Below, piece after piece: positions 28,167 to 36,092 of a stretch of 64,000 nt of DNA. The DNA is from Leptotrichia wadei. GTDB taxonomy: Bacteria; Fusobacteriota; Fusobacteriia; Fusobacteriales; Leptotrichiaceae. The position numbers and the translations under genes were made by a program. The notes under the pieces are model-generated. The model was not told the DNA's origin, ran no database searches, and saw only the letters and a list, made by a program, of their open reading frames with translations. Position 1 is the stretch's first letter, and every line of letters begins with the position of its first letter. The stretch is taken from the NCBI RefSeq assembly GCF_007990545.2, contig NZ_AP019829.2, positions 1,922,001 to 1,986,000 on the forward strand, given 5' to 3'.

Positions 28167-29552
28167 ATGGTTAGAAGAATAAGTTTTAGACGGATAGCAA
28201 ACATCCTTTTTAGCAAAAATATTGATGAAGATGAAAAAACTATAAAAAAAAATACAAATAAAGAACATCAACCAATGAAACCTATGACTAAAAATACCAA
28301 AATAAAAGAAATTGAAGATCCTAACCTTCTTTACATACCTCTTTCACAACACATAGGAAGTCCAGCTATTCCAACAGTGGAAATTGGAGACCGTGTAAAA
28401 AAATATGAAAAAATAGGAGAAATTTCAGGAAATATTTCGGCTAATATTCATTCGCCAGTTTCTGGAGATGTTGTCGATGTTGTCGAACATCTTGTGGCAA
28501 ATGGAAAGAAAGTTAAAACAGTTATTATTGTAAATGATTTTCAAAATACTGAAGAAACTCTGACAAAAAGAAAACTGAGTGACTTAAGGCTAATAAAAAA
28601 AGAAGAAATTCTTAAAATAATTAGAGAAGCGGGAATAGTTGGACTTGGAGGAGCACAATTTCCCACACATGCAAAATATGACATAAAATTTAAAAAAGTA
28701 GAAACTTTTATAATAAATGGTGCCGAATGTGAGCCATATTTAACTTCTGATTATTCTGTTATGAAAAATTTTACAAAAGAAATATTTCAGGGTTTAAAAG
28801 TTATACAAAAATTATTAAATCCAAAAGAAATTGTGATTGGAATAGAAGAAGAAAACAAGGAATTAATTGAAATATTTGAAAAAATACAAAAAGAAGAAAA
28901 ATTTGAAATAAAAGTAAAATTACTTCCTGCAATTTATCCTCAAGGAAGCGAATTGCAACTAGTAAATACTATTACAGGAAAAAAATTGAAAAAAGGTGAA
29001 CTACCACTTGAAAAGGGTGTAATTGTAAGTAATGTAAGTACAGTTAAAGCTATCTATGATGCTTTTTTTGAAGGGAAACCATTAATCGAAAGAATTATTA
29101 CAATTTCCGGAGAAGAAGCAAAAAATATTGGAAATTATAAATTAAAATTTGGAACTCCAGTTTATCACATTGTAAAAGAATTAAAAATTACTAATGAAGA
29201 TAAAATAATTTTTGGTGGACCAATGATGGGAACAGAAGTTTTTGATTCTAGAGTACCAACAGTAAAAGGAACTTCTGGAATATTGTTTTTAGATGTGGAG
29301 AAAATTGAAAGAAAAAACTGTATTTCTTGTGGATATTGTGTTGAAACCTGCCCAATGAATCTAATGCCTTTTGAATTTGCAGATTACTATAAAAATGGAA
29401 AATATGAAAAAATGGTAACTGCTAATATTCAGAACTGTATCGAATGTGGAGCTTGTGAATTTGTGTGTCCTTCAAGGGTTCCATTGATGGAAAGTATAAA
29501 AACTGGGAAATTACTTTTGTCGGAATTGGAGGTAAAAAATAATGAAAAATAA
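28167..29552 (+). CDS. rnfC: Rnf electron-transport complex subunit C
   Basis: RnfC is the NADH-binding peripheral subunit of the ion-pumping Rnf ferredoxin:NAD oxidoreductase. Seen: a barrel-sandwich N-terminal segment (IHSPVSGDVVDV), the NADH/FMN region GLGGAQFPTHAKYDIK, a central SLBB-like part, and two [4Fe-4S] motifs, CISCGYCVETCPMN (about 385) and CIECGACEFVCPSR (about 422). ATG at 28167 is preferred over an upstream ATG (28155) because GGAG sits six bases before it. The 461-residue protein is complete. It overlaps rnfD by 11 bases; the usual rnfG, E, A and B are not next to it. Confidence 0.93.
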   Translation: MVRRISFRRIANILFSKNIDEDEKTIKKNTNKEHQPMKPMTKNTKIKEIEDPNLLYIPLSQHIGSPAIPTVEIGDRVKKYEKIGEISGNISANIHSPVSGDVVDVVEHLVANGKKVKTVIIVNDFQNTEETLTKRKLSDLRLIKKEEILKIIREAGIVGLGGAQFPTHAKYDIKFKKVETFIINGAECEPYLTSDYSVMKNFTKEIFQGLKVIQKLLNPKEIVIGIEEENKELIEIFEKIQKEEKFEIKVKLLPAIYPQGSELQLVNTITGKKLKKGELPLEKGVIVSNVSTVKAIYDAFFEGKPLIERIITISGEEAKNIGNYKLKFGTPVYHIVKELKITNEDKIIFGGPMMGTEVFDSRVPTVKGTSGILFLDVEKIERKNCISCGYCVETCPMNLMPFEFADYYKNGKYEKMVTANIQNCIECGACEFVCPSRVPLMESIKTGKLLLSELEVKNNEK

Positions 29553-31005
29553 GGAAAAATCATTAATGGAAGAAATATTAAATAGAGAAAAAAGCAATGG
29601 GAAAAATGGACTTTTAGACAATGATGATACACTTTTAAATTCTACAGTTAAAAATCTTCCAGAAGCTAAAAAAACTGAACAATTACAAAACAATTATTTT
29701 AAAAACTCTGAAATATACAAAACCGACAGTGAAATAAAAAATTTAAATAATCTGAATACAATTGAAAAAGTTAAAAAAAATGAGAATAAAAAAGAAACAG
29801 AAACTATAAAAAAAATATTCTCTAAAAAAGAAACTACGGAAAGTGATGAAGAAATTAAAAGAAAAAAAATAATAAAGAAATTCTTTAAAAAAAGAAAATT
29901 ACAAGTGTTATCATTTACACCATATATAAGAACTGAAATTGAAATACGAAATATTATGAAAGATGTAATTATAGCATTATTTCCAGCTATCATTTCCTCA
30001 GCTTTAGTTTATGGAACAAGAGCACTTCTTTTAATAGCGTTTTCTGTTTTATCCGCTGTTGTGACTGAAAAACTTTTTTCGAAATATTTCCTAAATGACA
30101 ATAATTCTGTTCATGATTTATCAGCAGTTATAACAGGTATCTTGCTGGCTATGACACTTGCTCCATTAACTCCATTACCTATAGTTATTTTTGGAGCTTG
30201 TATGGCAGTTATTTTTGGAAAATTAATTTATGGCGGAATTGGAAAAAATATTTTTAATCCTGCAGTAATTGGTCGGGAATTTATGACTGTATTTTTTTCA
30301 TCCACAATGTCCTCTGGAGCTATCTGGTTCAGCCAAGAATTACTGCAATTATCGGGAATAAAATTTTTTACAGGATTTACTAATTCTCCATTTACAAACT
30401 ATCTAGATGGATTACTGCTGACATCTTCAGGCTCTGTCGGATCTTATTCTGTATTTTCTCTAATTTTAGGAGGATTATATTTATTATTGAAAAATCGGAT
30501 TTCATGGCATATTCCAGTAAGTTTGTTTGCTACATTTTTTATAATTACAATATTTGGTAATATTCCCGTTTCAATTGGTGGATTACTATTAACAGGAATC
30601 TTTATGGCGACAGATATGCCAACTAGCCCATCATCTGCACCAGGAAAAATTTACTATGGAATAATGTTAGGATTGATAATTGGACTTTTATCTATGTTTG
30701 GAATAAAGAATGAAATTTTATCCTATGTTCTATTAATATTAAATCCTTTTGCAAGAATTATAAACAAAGTTTTCCGTCCTGTGGTCTTTGGTTACGATGT
30801 GAAGGAAGAAATATTAAAACAGTCTGAAAAAATGATTTTACTTACTCTTGGAATTTTTGCTTTTGCAATAATTTTCCTTGGATTTCATAAAATAGGAGCT
30901 ATGCCGTATTTAGTATATCTCTATATTCTAATATCTACATTAAATTTAATTTCAAGTAAAAATAAAAATAAAATAATCCATAAAAATCTAAAAAATGCAA
31001 TATAA
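29542..31005 (+). CDS. rnfD: Rnf complex subunit D with long N-terminal extension
   Basis: RnfD is a membrane subunit that carries covalently bound FMN. From about residue 120 the protein matches RnfD/NqrB: nine or so membrane segments, GGIGKNIFNPAVIGREFM and, near 355-362, ATDMPTSP, which corresponds to the flavinylation site ATDPVTSP in other RnfD proteins with the acceptor threonine kept. The first ~115 residues are a Lys/Glu/Asn-rich, probably disordered extension not usual in the family. GGAGG precedes the ATG within the rnfC end. A bidirectional terminator follows; no rnfG is present downstream. Confidence 0.93.
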   Translation: MKNKEKSLMEEILNREKSNGKNGLLDNDDTLLNSTVKNLPEAKKTEQLQNNYFKNSEIYKTDSEIKNLNNLNTIEKVKKNENKKETETIKKIFSKKETTESDEEIKRKKIIKKFFKKRKLQVLSFTPYIRTEIEIRNIMKDVIIALFPAIISSALVYGTRALLLIAFSVLSAVVTEKLFSKYFLNDNNSVHDLSAVITGILLAMTLAPLTPLPIVIFGACMAVIFGKLIYGGIGKNIFNPAVIGREFMTVFFSSTMSSGAIWFSQELLQLSGIKFFTGFTNSPFTNYLDGLLLTSSGSVGSYSVFSLILGGLYLLLKNRISWHIPVSLFATFFIITIFGNIPVSIGGLLLTGIFMATDMPTSPSSAPGKIYYGIMLGLIIGLLSMFGIKNEILSYVLLILNPFARIINKVFRPVVFGYDVKEEILKQSEKMILLTLGIFAFAIIFLGFHKIGAMPYLVYLYILISTLNLISSKNKNKIIHKNLKNAI

Positions 31006-31135
31006 ACTCCTGTATTTACTTCTAAAAATATTATATTCCTTTTAAATGAGCAATTTAGCTTGACTGATATAACTAATATGGAAAATTATTTACAAATATT
31101 TTTTAGCTAAAGATTTTGATAAAAATAAAAAAAAT

Positions 31136-31170
31136 GGCTGTCTCATAAAATTAATTTATAAAATACAGCC
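31136..31170. terminator. Bidirectional intrinsic terminator
   Basis: Arms GGCTGT / ACAGCC are flanked by an A-run on the left and TTTTTT on the right, so the structure works for rnfD (plus) and the cupin gene (minus). Confidence 0.8.
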
Positions 31171-31183
31171 TTTTTTAATTTTC

Positions 31184-31465
31184 TTATTTTTTTATTAATG
31201 TAACACTAACTTCAGAATCCTCCAAAGCAAAACCATTAATAAAATTTACTCCATCAAAATATAAAATATCTCCTGGAACTAAAATATGTTTTTCAGTTTC
31301 ATTTAAAAATATTTCCATTTTTCCCTTTAAAACTGTAAAAATAATTTCTTCGTTTTCATGATTATGTTTAGCAATTTTTTTCATCTTTTTTTAAAACTTT
31401 TTTATCAATTTAAAATTTTCCTTGTTAAACAGCAATCCAGCTTCATCTTTCACATTCCTAAACAT
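31184..31465 (-). pseudogene. Small cupin-domain protein, interrupted by an in-frame stop
   Basis: From ATG 31465 (AAAGGAA upstream) the frame encodes MFRNVKDEAGLLFNKENF and ends in TAA after 24 codons. The same frame resumes three codons later at ATG 31384 and continues for 66 residues with cupin features (H-N-H then E; G-K-M; VPGDILYF). One added A in the A-run before the stop and one lost A in the run after it would restore a single ~94-residue protein, so two opposite indels in homopolymers are the likely cause. The 66-residue part may still be made by itself. It lies 20 bases after rho and would share its transcript. Confidence 0.6.
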
Positions 31466-31485
31466 TTTTATGTTCCTTTTATTTT

Positions 31486-32940
31486 TTATTTATTTATTTT
31501 TTTCGTTTTATACAAATCTTCCAATAATTCATCATTATTTTTATATTTTTTTATAAGTTCAATTAAATTTCTTATTCCTTCGACTTCAGACATTTCACTT
31601 AATTCTCTTCGTAATTTCCATATTTTTTCCAAATTTTTTCTTGGAATTAAAAGCTCCTCACGTCTTGTACCACTTTTCAATACATCAATTGCCGGAAATA
31701 TTCTCAATTGCTCAAGTGTTCTGCTTAAAATGATTTCCATATTTCCTGTCCCTTTAAATTCCTCAAAAATCACTTCATCCATTCTACTTCCAGTTTCAAC
31801 AAGAGCCGTCGCAATAATTGTTAAACTTCCGCCATTTTTTATATTTCTTGCAGCTCCCAAAAATCTTTTTGGATAATAAAGAGCATTTGGATCAATTCCA
31901 CCTGAAATTAACTTCCCGCTTGATGGAATAGTAATGTTATACGAACGTGCAAGCCTTGTCAAGCTATCCATAAGAATTAAAATATCCTTTCCACGTTCCA
32001 CTTGCCTTTTTGCCATTTGCAGCACATTTTCCGTAACTTCCGTATGCACTCTCGGATCTTCATCAAAAGTAGCTGAATACACTTCCGCATCTTTTACATT
32101 TTCCTTAATATCCGTAACTTCCTCTGGTCGCTCATCAATTAGCAATATCCAAACGTCAATTTCTGGATTATATTTTATAATATCATTTGCAAGTGTTGAA
32201 AGAAGCATAGTTTTTCCAGCTTTTGGTGGTGAAACTATAAGTCCTCTTTGCCCTTTCCCAATAGGTGAAACAAGATCTATAATCCTAGATGAAATTTCCC
32301 CACCTCCTAAATTTAACTTTTCATCTGGATAAGATGGCACTAAATCATCAAAATACGGACGTTCCAGCGATTTTTCAGGCAAATCTCCATTTACAAGCAA
32401 AACCTTTAAAATTCCATAATTTTTCTCTGTTCCAATAGGAATTCTTAATTCTCCAAATACAATATCTTCATTTCTTAAAAAAAATCTCTTTATTTGTGAA
32501 ATTGACACGTACACATCAGGTCCAATTGAAGTATCTCTCAAAAATCCATAATTTCCATCACCTATTACATCCAGTTTCCCAAATCCATAGGTTTTTCCTT
32601 TTTCTTCACCTTTTTTTATCAAAATAGCATTTATAAGTTCAAGTTTTGACATTCCTGAAAAACCTTCAATTTTATATTCCTTTGCCATTTTTTTTAATTT
32701 AGTTACATTTTCAGAAAGAATATCCTTTATCATTTTCTCTTCATGATTTGAATTCTCAGGGGCACTTTTTTTACTTGAATCTTCTTCATCGTACTTTTGT
32801 TTTTTTTCTTCAGTAGATTCTACATTTTCTAACGATTTATCTATTTCAATCTTTCTTGGCCGTCCTCTTCTCGGTCTTACTGTTTCAGACTGCTCTTCCA
32901 ACATTTTTTCAGCTTCAATCTCTTTTTCTTTTTTTAACAT
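31486..32940 (-). CDS. rho: Transcription termination factor Rho
   Basis: Rho is a hexameric RNA-dependent helicase that ends transcription. The 484-residue protein has a charged extension (1-70) with an AT-hook-like RPRRGRPRK (22-30), a Rho N-terminal helical domain (about 75-110), the cold-shock RNA-binding domain (about 115-190) and the ATPase core with Walker A SPPKAGKT (about 237-244) and the Q-loop/R-loop region (PSSGKLISGGIDPNAL). Its ATG follows the miaB stop with no gap and the ribosome site GGAGGAG lies in the miaB end, so translation is coupled. Confidence 0.97.
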   Translation of the reverse strand: MLKKEKEIEAEKMLEEQSETVRPRRGRPRKIEIDKSLENVESTEEKKQKYDEEDSSKKSAPENSNHEEKMIKDILSENVTKLKKMAKEYKIEGFSGMSKLELINAILIKKGEEKGKTYGFGKLDVIGDGNYGFLRDTSIGPDVYVSISQIKRFFLRNEDIVFGELRIPIGTEKNYGILKVLLVNGDLPEKSLERPYFDDLVPSYPDEKLNLGGGEISSRIIDLVSPIGKGQRGLIVSPPKAGKTMLLSTLANDIIKYNPEIDVWILLIDERPEEVTDIKENVKDAEVYSATFDEDPRVHTEVTENVLQMAKRQVERGKDILILMDSLTRLARSYNITIPSSGKLISGGIDPNALYYPKRFLGAARNIKNGGSLTIIATALVETGSRMDEVIFEEFKGTGNMEIILSRTLEQLRIFPAIDVLKSGTRREELLIPRKNLEKIWKLRRELSEMSEVEGIRNLIELIKKYKNNDELLEDLYKTKKINK

Positions 32941-34281
32941 TTACTCCTCCACCAACTCTCCATATAATGTCCATGTTTTAGCATCATAGATTCTTGTTTT
33001 TACAAATTTTCCCTTTAAATCTTTTCTATCACTTTTAAACAAAACTATTTTATGTGTAGAACTTCTTCCAGTCAACATTTCAGGATTCTTTTTACTTGGT
33101 CCTTCAACTAAAACTTTTACAATTTTTCCCAAATATTTTTGACTTTCTTCCTTTGCCTTCATATTCTGTAATCTCATAAGCTGCTGCAATCTTTCATTTT
33201 TTGTATGCTCATCAACTTGTTCTTCCATTGTAGCCGCAGGAGTTCCTGTTCTCTTAGAATACATAAACATAAACGCATTTTCAAATCCAACTTCATTTAC
33301 AACATCCATCGTATCTTGAAAATCCTCATCAGTTTCCCCTGGAAATCCTACAATAATATCTGTAGTAAGTCCTATATCAGGTACTTTTTCTTTAATTTTC
33401 TTAGCAAGTGCGATAAATTCCTCTTTTGTATATCCTCTGTTCATTGCATCCAAAATTTTCGTAGATCCTGATTGTAGTGGTAAATGTAACATTCTCGCTA
33501 TTTTAGGATTTCTTGCAATTGTATCAATTACTTCGTCACTAAAGTCTTTTGGATGTGGCGACACATATTTTATCCAAAAATCCCCTTCCACATTTGCACT
33601 TTGCTCCAAAAGTTCAGCAAAATTATCCTGTCCATTTGCAAAATCACTTCCATAGGAATTTACATTTTGCCCCAAGAATAATATTTCCCTATATCCTTTT
33701 TTAGTATACTGCTCAACATCTTTCACAACTTCATTAAGCGGCACAGAACGCTCCATTCCACGCACATAAGGCACAATACAGAAAGTACAGTAATTATTAC
33801 ATCCATAAGTTATCGAAATAGAAGCTACAATATCATCACCAAAGTCAGCATCCACTCTAGTTGGCAGTTCATCCTCATCATCCACCATAACAATATGTGT
33901 TTCTTCCCCAGCTTCAATTCTTTCCAATAGATCAGGAATTCTCCCAATATTCTGATTCCCAAGCACCAAGTCAACATAAGGCGTCTTTTTAATAAACTCC
34001 TCTCTCACTTCCTGAGCCAAGCACCCCGTAACTCCAATAATCATTTTCCCATCTTTTTCTTCCTTAATTCTCTTCAAATCTCCAAGCTTTCCATATACCT
34101 TAACAGCTGCACCTTCTCTAACCGTACAAGTATTCAAAAATACCAAATCTGTATTTTCAATGTCTTCTGTCATACTGTATCCCATTGTCTGTAACATCTG
34201 TTTCATTTTTGCACTTTCATTTACGTTCATCTGACAACCATAAGTTATTATTGTCGCTCTTTTTTCCACTTTTCCCTCCAA
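32941..34281 (-). CDS. miaB: tRNA-2-methylthio-N6-dimethylallyladenosine synthase
   Basis: MiaB adds the methylthio group to A37 of tRNAs that read UNN codons. The 446-residue protein has the UPF0004 domain (1-125; cysteines in YGCQMN, NTCTVRE and TGCLAQ bind the auxiliary cluster), the radical-SAM core with CNNYCTFCIVPYVRG (about 160-174) and a C-terminal TRAM domain. All six cluster cysteines are present. The start is GTG or ATG at 34281 with GGAGGG upstream. It is followed immediately by rho. Confidence 0.97.
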   Translation of the reverse strand: MEGKVEKRATIITYGCQMNVNESAKMKQMLQTMGYSMTEDIENTDLVFLNTCTVREGAAVKVYGKLGDLKRIKEEKDGKMIIGVTGCLAQEVREEFIKKTPYVDLVLGNQNIGRIPDLLERIEAGEETHIVMVDDEDELPTRVDADFGDDIVASISITYGCNNYCTFCIVPYVRGMERSVPLNEVVKDVEQYTKKGYREILFLGQNVNSYGSDFANGQDNFAELLEQSANVEGDFWIKYVSPHPKDFSDEVIDTIARNPKIARMLHLPLQSGSTKILDAMNRGYTKEEFIALAKKIKEKVPDIGLTTDIIVGFPGETDEDFQDTMDVVNEVGFENAFMFMYSKRTGTPAATMEEQVDEHTKNERLQQLMRLQNMKAKEESQKYLGKIVKVLVEGPSKKNPEMLTGRSSTHKIVLFKSDRKDLKGKFVKTRIYDAKTWTLYGELVEE

Positions 34282-34288
34282 ATTTTAA

Positions 34289-34408
34289 TTATTTTTTAGC
34301 TTTTTTTGATTTTTCCTGAATAGATTTTGAATTGCTGTAAATATAATATATCTTCCCACTCAAATAGTTCTCCAATACTCTATCCAAGCTAAAATCTATA
34401 TTCTTCAA
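34289..34408 (-). CDS. Possible small ORF (39 residues) upstream of miaB
   Basis: On the minus strand a frame from TTG 34408 to TAA 34289 encodes a peptide with DRVLENYLSGKIYYIYSN and a Lys-rich end, stopping eight bases before miaB. The segment is less A/T-biased than its surroundings and the codons look natural. There is no ATG and only a weak AGAG site, and a stop lies six codons upstream. It could be a small conserved gene, the end of a decayed gene, or chance. Confidence 0.25.
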   Translation of the reverse strand: MKNIDFSLDRVLENYLSGKIYYIYSNSKSIQEKSKKAKK

Positions 34409-34562
34409 GTTTATTTTCTCTTGTCATAATGGTATCATTTTTATTTTAAAATTTCAAGAAATTTTTGTTATTATTTTCTCTTAACATTCTGAATGATAAT
34501 AAGAAAATTCTAACTATAATATAAATAAAATTAACTTTTAAAATAACATTCAGAAGTTATGA

Positions 34563-35489
34563 CCATTTTGTTCAAATTTAATTTTAATAAACAAGAAAAA
34601 TAATATCGCCAACAGTCACCTTAAATATATTAAGCTTTCTATTGATAAATTTCTTGCCTGCAGGGATATTTCAAAAGGTTTTGTCAAGTTCAAATGTCCT
34701 CACTGTCCTGTTACACACCTATTCCCCATTACTTGTAAGTTTAAGCTCTGCCCTTCTTGCGGTTACAGGTATTCTATGACAATGGACTGAAAATATTCAA
34801 AGGCGTATTCTCAATATTGAACACTGCCATGTCCTTTTTACTATCCCTCAAGAATGCAGAAAGTTCTTCTTTTATGACAGATCCCTTCTGTCAAAACTTT
34901 CTGCCGCCGTTAACCAGGTATTCAAGTTCATCTTTCACAATGTCAGCAGGAAAAGAAAAAGAAAAAACAAAATTTCTGAACATTCCAAATACTACTTTAC
35001 TGATTCCGATATTGTACATTACAGCCTCATTTCCGTCATTCATACTTTTGGCAGGGACCTGAAAATGGAACCCTCATGTTCATGCCATTGTTTCATTAGG
35101 AGGATTCAATAAAAATCTTGAGTTCAGGAAAATGAGACACTTCCAAGGAGGTCACTTTCTTTTTTAACGACCTGGCTAATAATAAAAAGAAAACTTACAT
35201 TGCTATGCCTTCCGAGAGATTTATTTCCCATATTTTAATTCATCTTCCTCCAAAAAATTTTAAGATGGTAAATCGATATGGATTTTACTCAAGACGTATT
35301 TCCGACAAACTCAAAAAAGCAATTGAACCTTTTAAAAGAAATGTTGCAGTATCAAAATATTCATTTTATCAAAGGCAGGTGTACAAGACTTTTGGGATGA
35401 ATCCTTTTTACTGTCCAGCATGCAAGGTTAAAATGATTGTATGGGAATTTTATCATTACAGATATCCGCCCCTCAAAAAATACTATTAA
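34563..35489 (+). pseudogene. Decayed IS91-family (HUH, Y2-type) transposase
   Basis: Three reading frames each keep part of one protein. Frame a (34563-34789): zinc-binding N terminus with CPHC ... C ... CPSCGYR. Frame b (about 34800-35060): the HxxFTIPQE region and helices up to HTFGRDLK. Frame c: the HUH motif HVHAIV with SLGGF (about 35066-35095). Frame d (35205-35489): the catalytic-tyrosine region YGFYSRRI and the CPACKVKM zinc pair near the end. At least three frameshifts or deletions and a missing stretch after 35165 make it inactive. An ISCR/IS91 element moves by rolling-circle transposition; its ends cannot be fixed here. Confidence 0.75.
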
Positions 35490-35499
35490 TATTTTATTA

Positions 35500-35516
35500 A
35501 TCCAACCAGGTTGGAT
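35500..35516. repeat. Palindrome at the downstream side of the IS91 remnant
   Basis: ATCCAAC-CAG-GTTGGAT is a perfect 7 bp stem 10 bases after the last transposase codon. IS91-type elements carry a hairpin near their ends; this is a candidate for that site, unproven. Confidence 0.4.
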
Positions 35517-35560
35517 ATTTTGTCGTAGACATTTATATATTTATTTGACAAAAGAAGAGA

Positions 35561-35583
35561 AAAAGAGGCTGACGCCTCTTTTA
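35561..35583. terminator. Bidirectional terminator-like hairpin
   Basis: AAAAGAGGC-TGAC-GCCTCTTTT is a perfect 9 bp stem with a 4-base loop and T-rich flanks in both directions. It sits between the IS91 remnant and the tRNA-Leu terminator. Confidence 0.65.
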
Positions 35584-35646
35584 AAATTATCAAATATATC
35601 ATTAAATGCCTAAAAAATATGAATTTAATTTCCTTATAAATAAAAA

Positions 35647-35667
35647 ACACTCTAAAATGTAGAGTGT
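35647..35667 (-). terminator. Intrinsic terminator of tRNA-Leu
   Basis: Minus strand ACACTCTA, 5-base loop, TAGAGTGT followed by TTTTTA, beginning 32 bases after the tRNA 3' end. Confidence 0.8.
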
Positions 35668-35698
35668 AATTTATTATGAAAAAATTTAATTATATTAT

Positions 35699-35784
35699 TG
35701 GTGCCCGAGGCCGGAGTCGAACCGGCACGATATAAAATCGACGGATTTTGAGTCCGTTGCGTCTACCAATTTCACCACTCGGGC
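35699..35784 (-). tRNA. tRNA-Leu (anticodon CAA)
   Basis: The 86-nt cloverleaf has acceptor arms GCCCGAG / CTCGGGC, a long variable arm (class II), a GGTTCGACTCC T-arm, and anticodon loop CTCAAAA giving CAA. The 3' CCA is encoded. The 35785-36092 stretch on its 5' side contains only A/T-rich sequence and the porin terminator. Confidence 0.96.
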
Positions 35785-36036
35785 AAATTTTGAATTACTT
35801 AATTAGTATAATATATTTTTTTAAATTTGTCAACCTATTTTGAAAATTTTTTTGATATTTTTTACTAAATCTAAAATGCTCTATATTAAAATCCTACTCG
35901 AAAAATTAAGAAGTCTTATTATTCTAACTTTTATTCGAATAACAAAATTATTACAAATTTTCCAACAAGAAATAAAAATTCAATATTTCAAAATAATAAA
36001 ATATAATTTCTTCTTTCTTTTAAGAAAAATAAATAG

Positions 36037-36068
36037 AAAAGAGATGAAATAATTTTCTCATCTCTTTT
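36037..36068 (-). terminator. Intrinsic terminator of the outer-membrane protein gene
   Basis: Arms AAAAGAGATGA / TCATCTCTTTT (11 bp perfect) with a 10-base loop, 24 bases after the stop on the minus strand and followed by CTATTT. Confidence 0.8.
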
Positions 36069-36092
36069 AAATATGAATCTAATTAAAATAAA

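Noticed and set aside
31358-31876. 172-residue plus-strand ORF opposite rho and the cupin gene
   Set aside because: Antisense shadow of rho; composition follows the complementary codons and there is no start signal.
34725-34737. CTATTCCCCATT inside the IS91 remnant as another copy of the MITE end
   Set aside because: It continues differently on both sides and is explained as transposase codons (HLFPITC).
35840-36052. 70-residue plus-strand ORF after tRNA-Leu
   Set aside because: Ile/Lys/Phe/Leu only, no ribosome site, and it runs into the porin gene's terminator; typical of chance frames in A/T-rich DNA.
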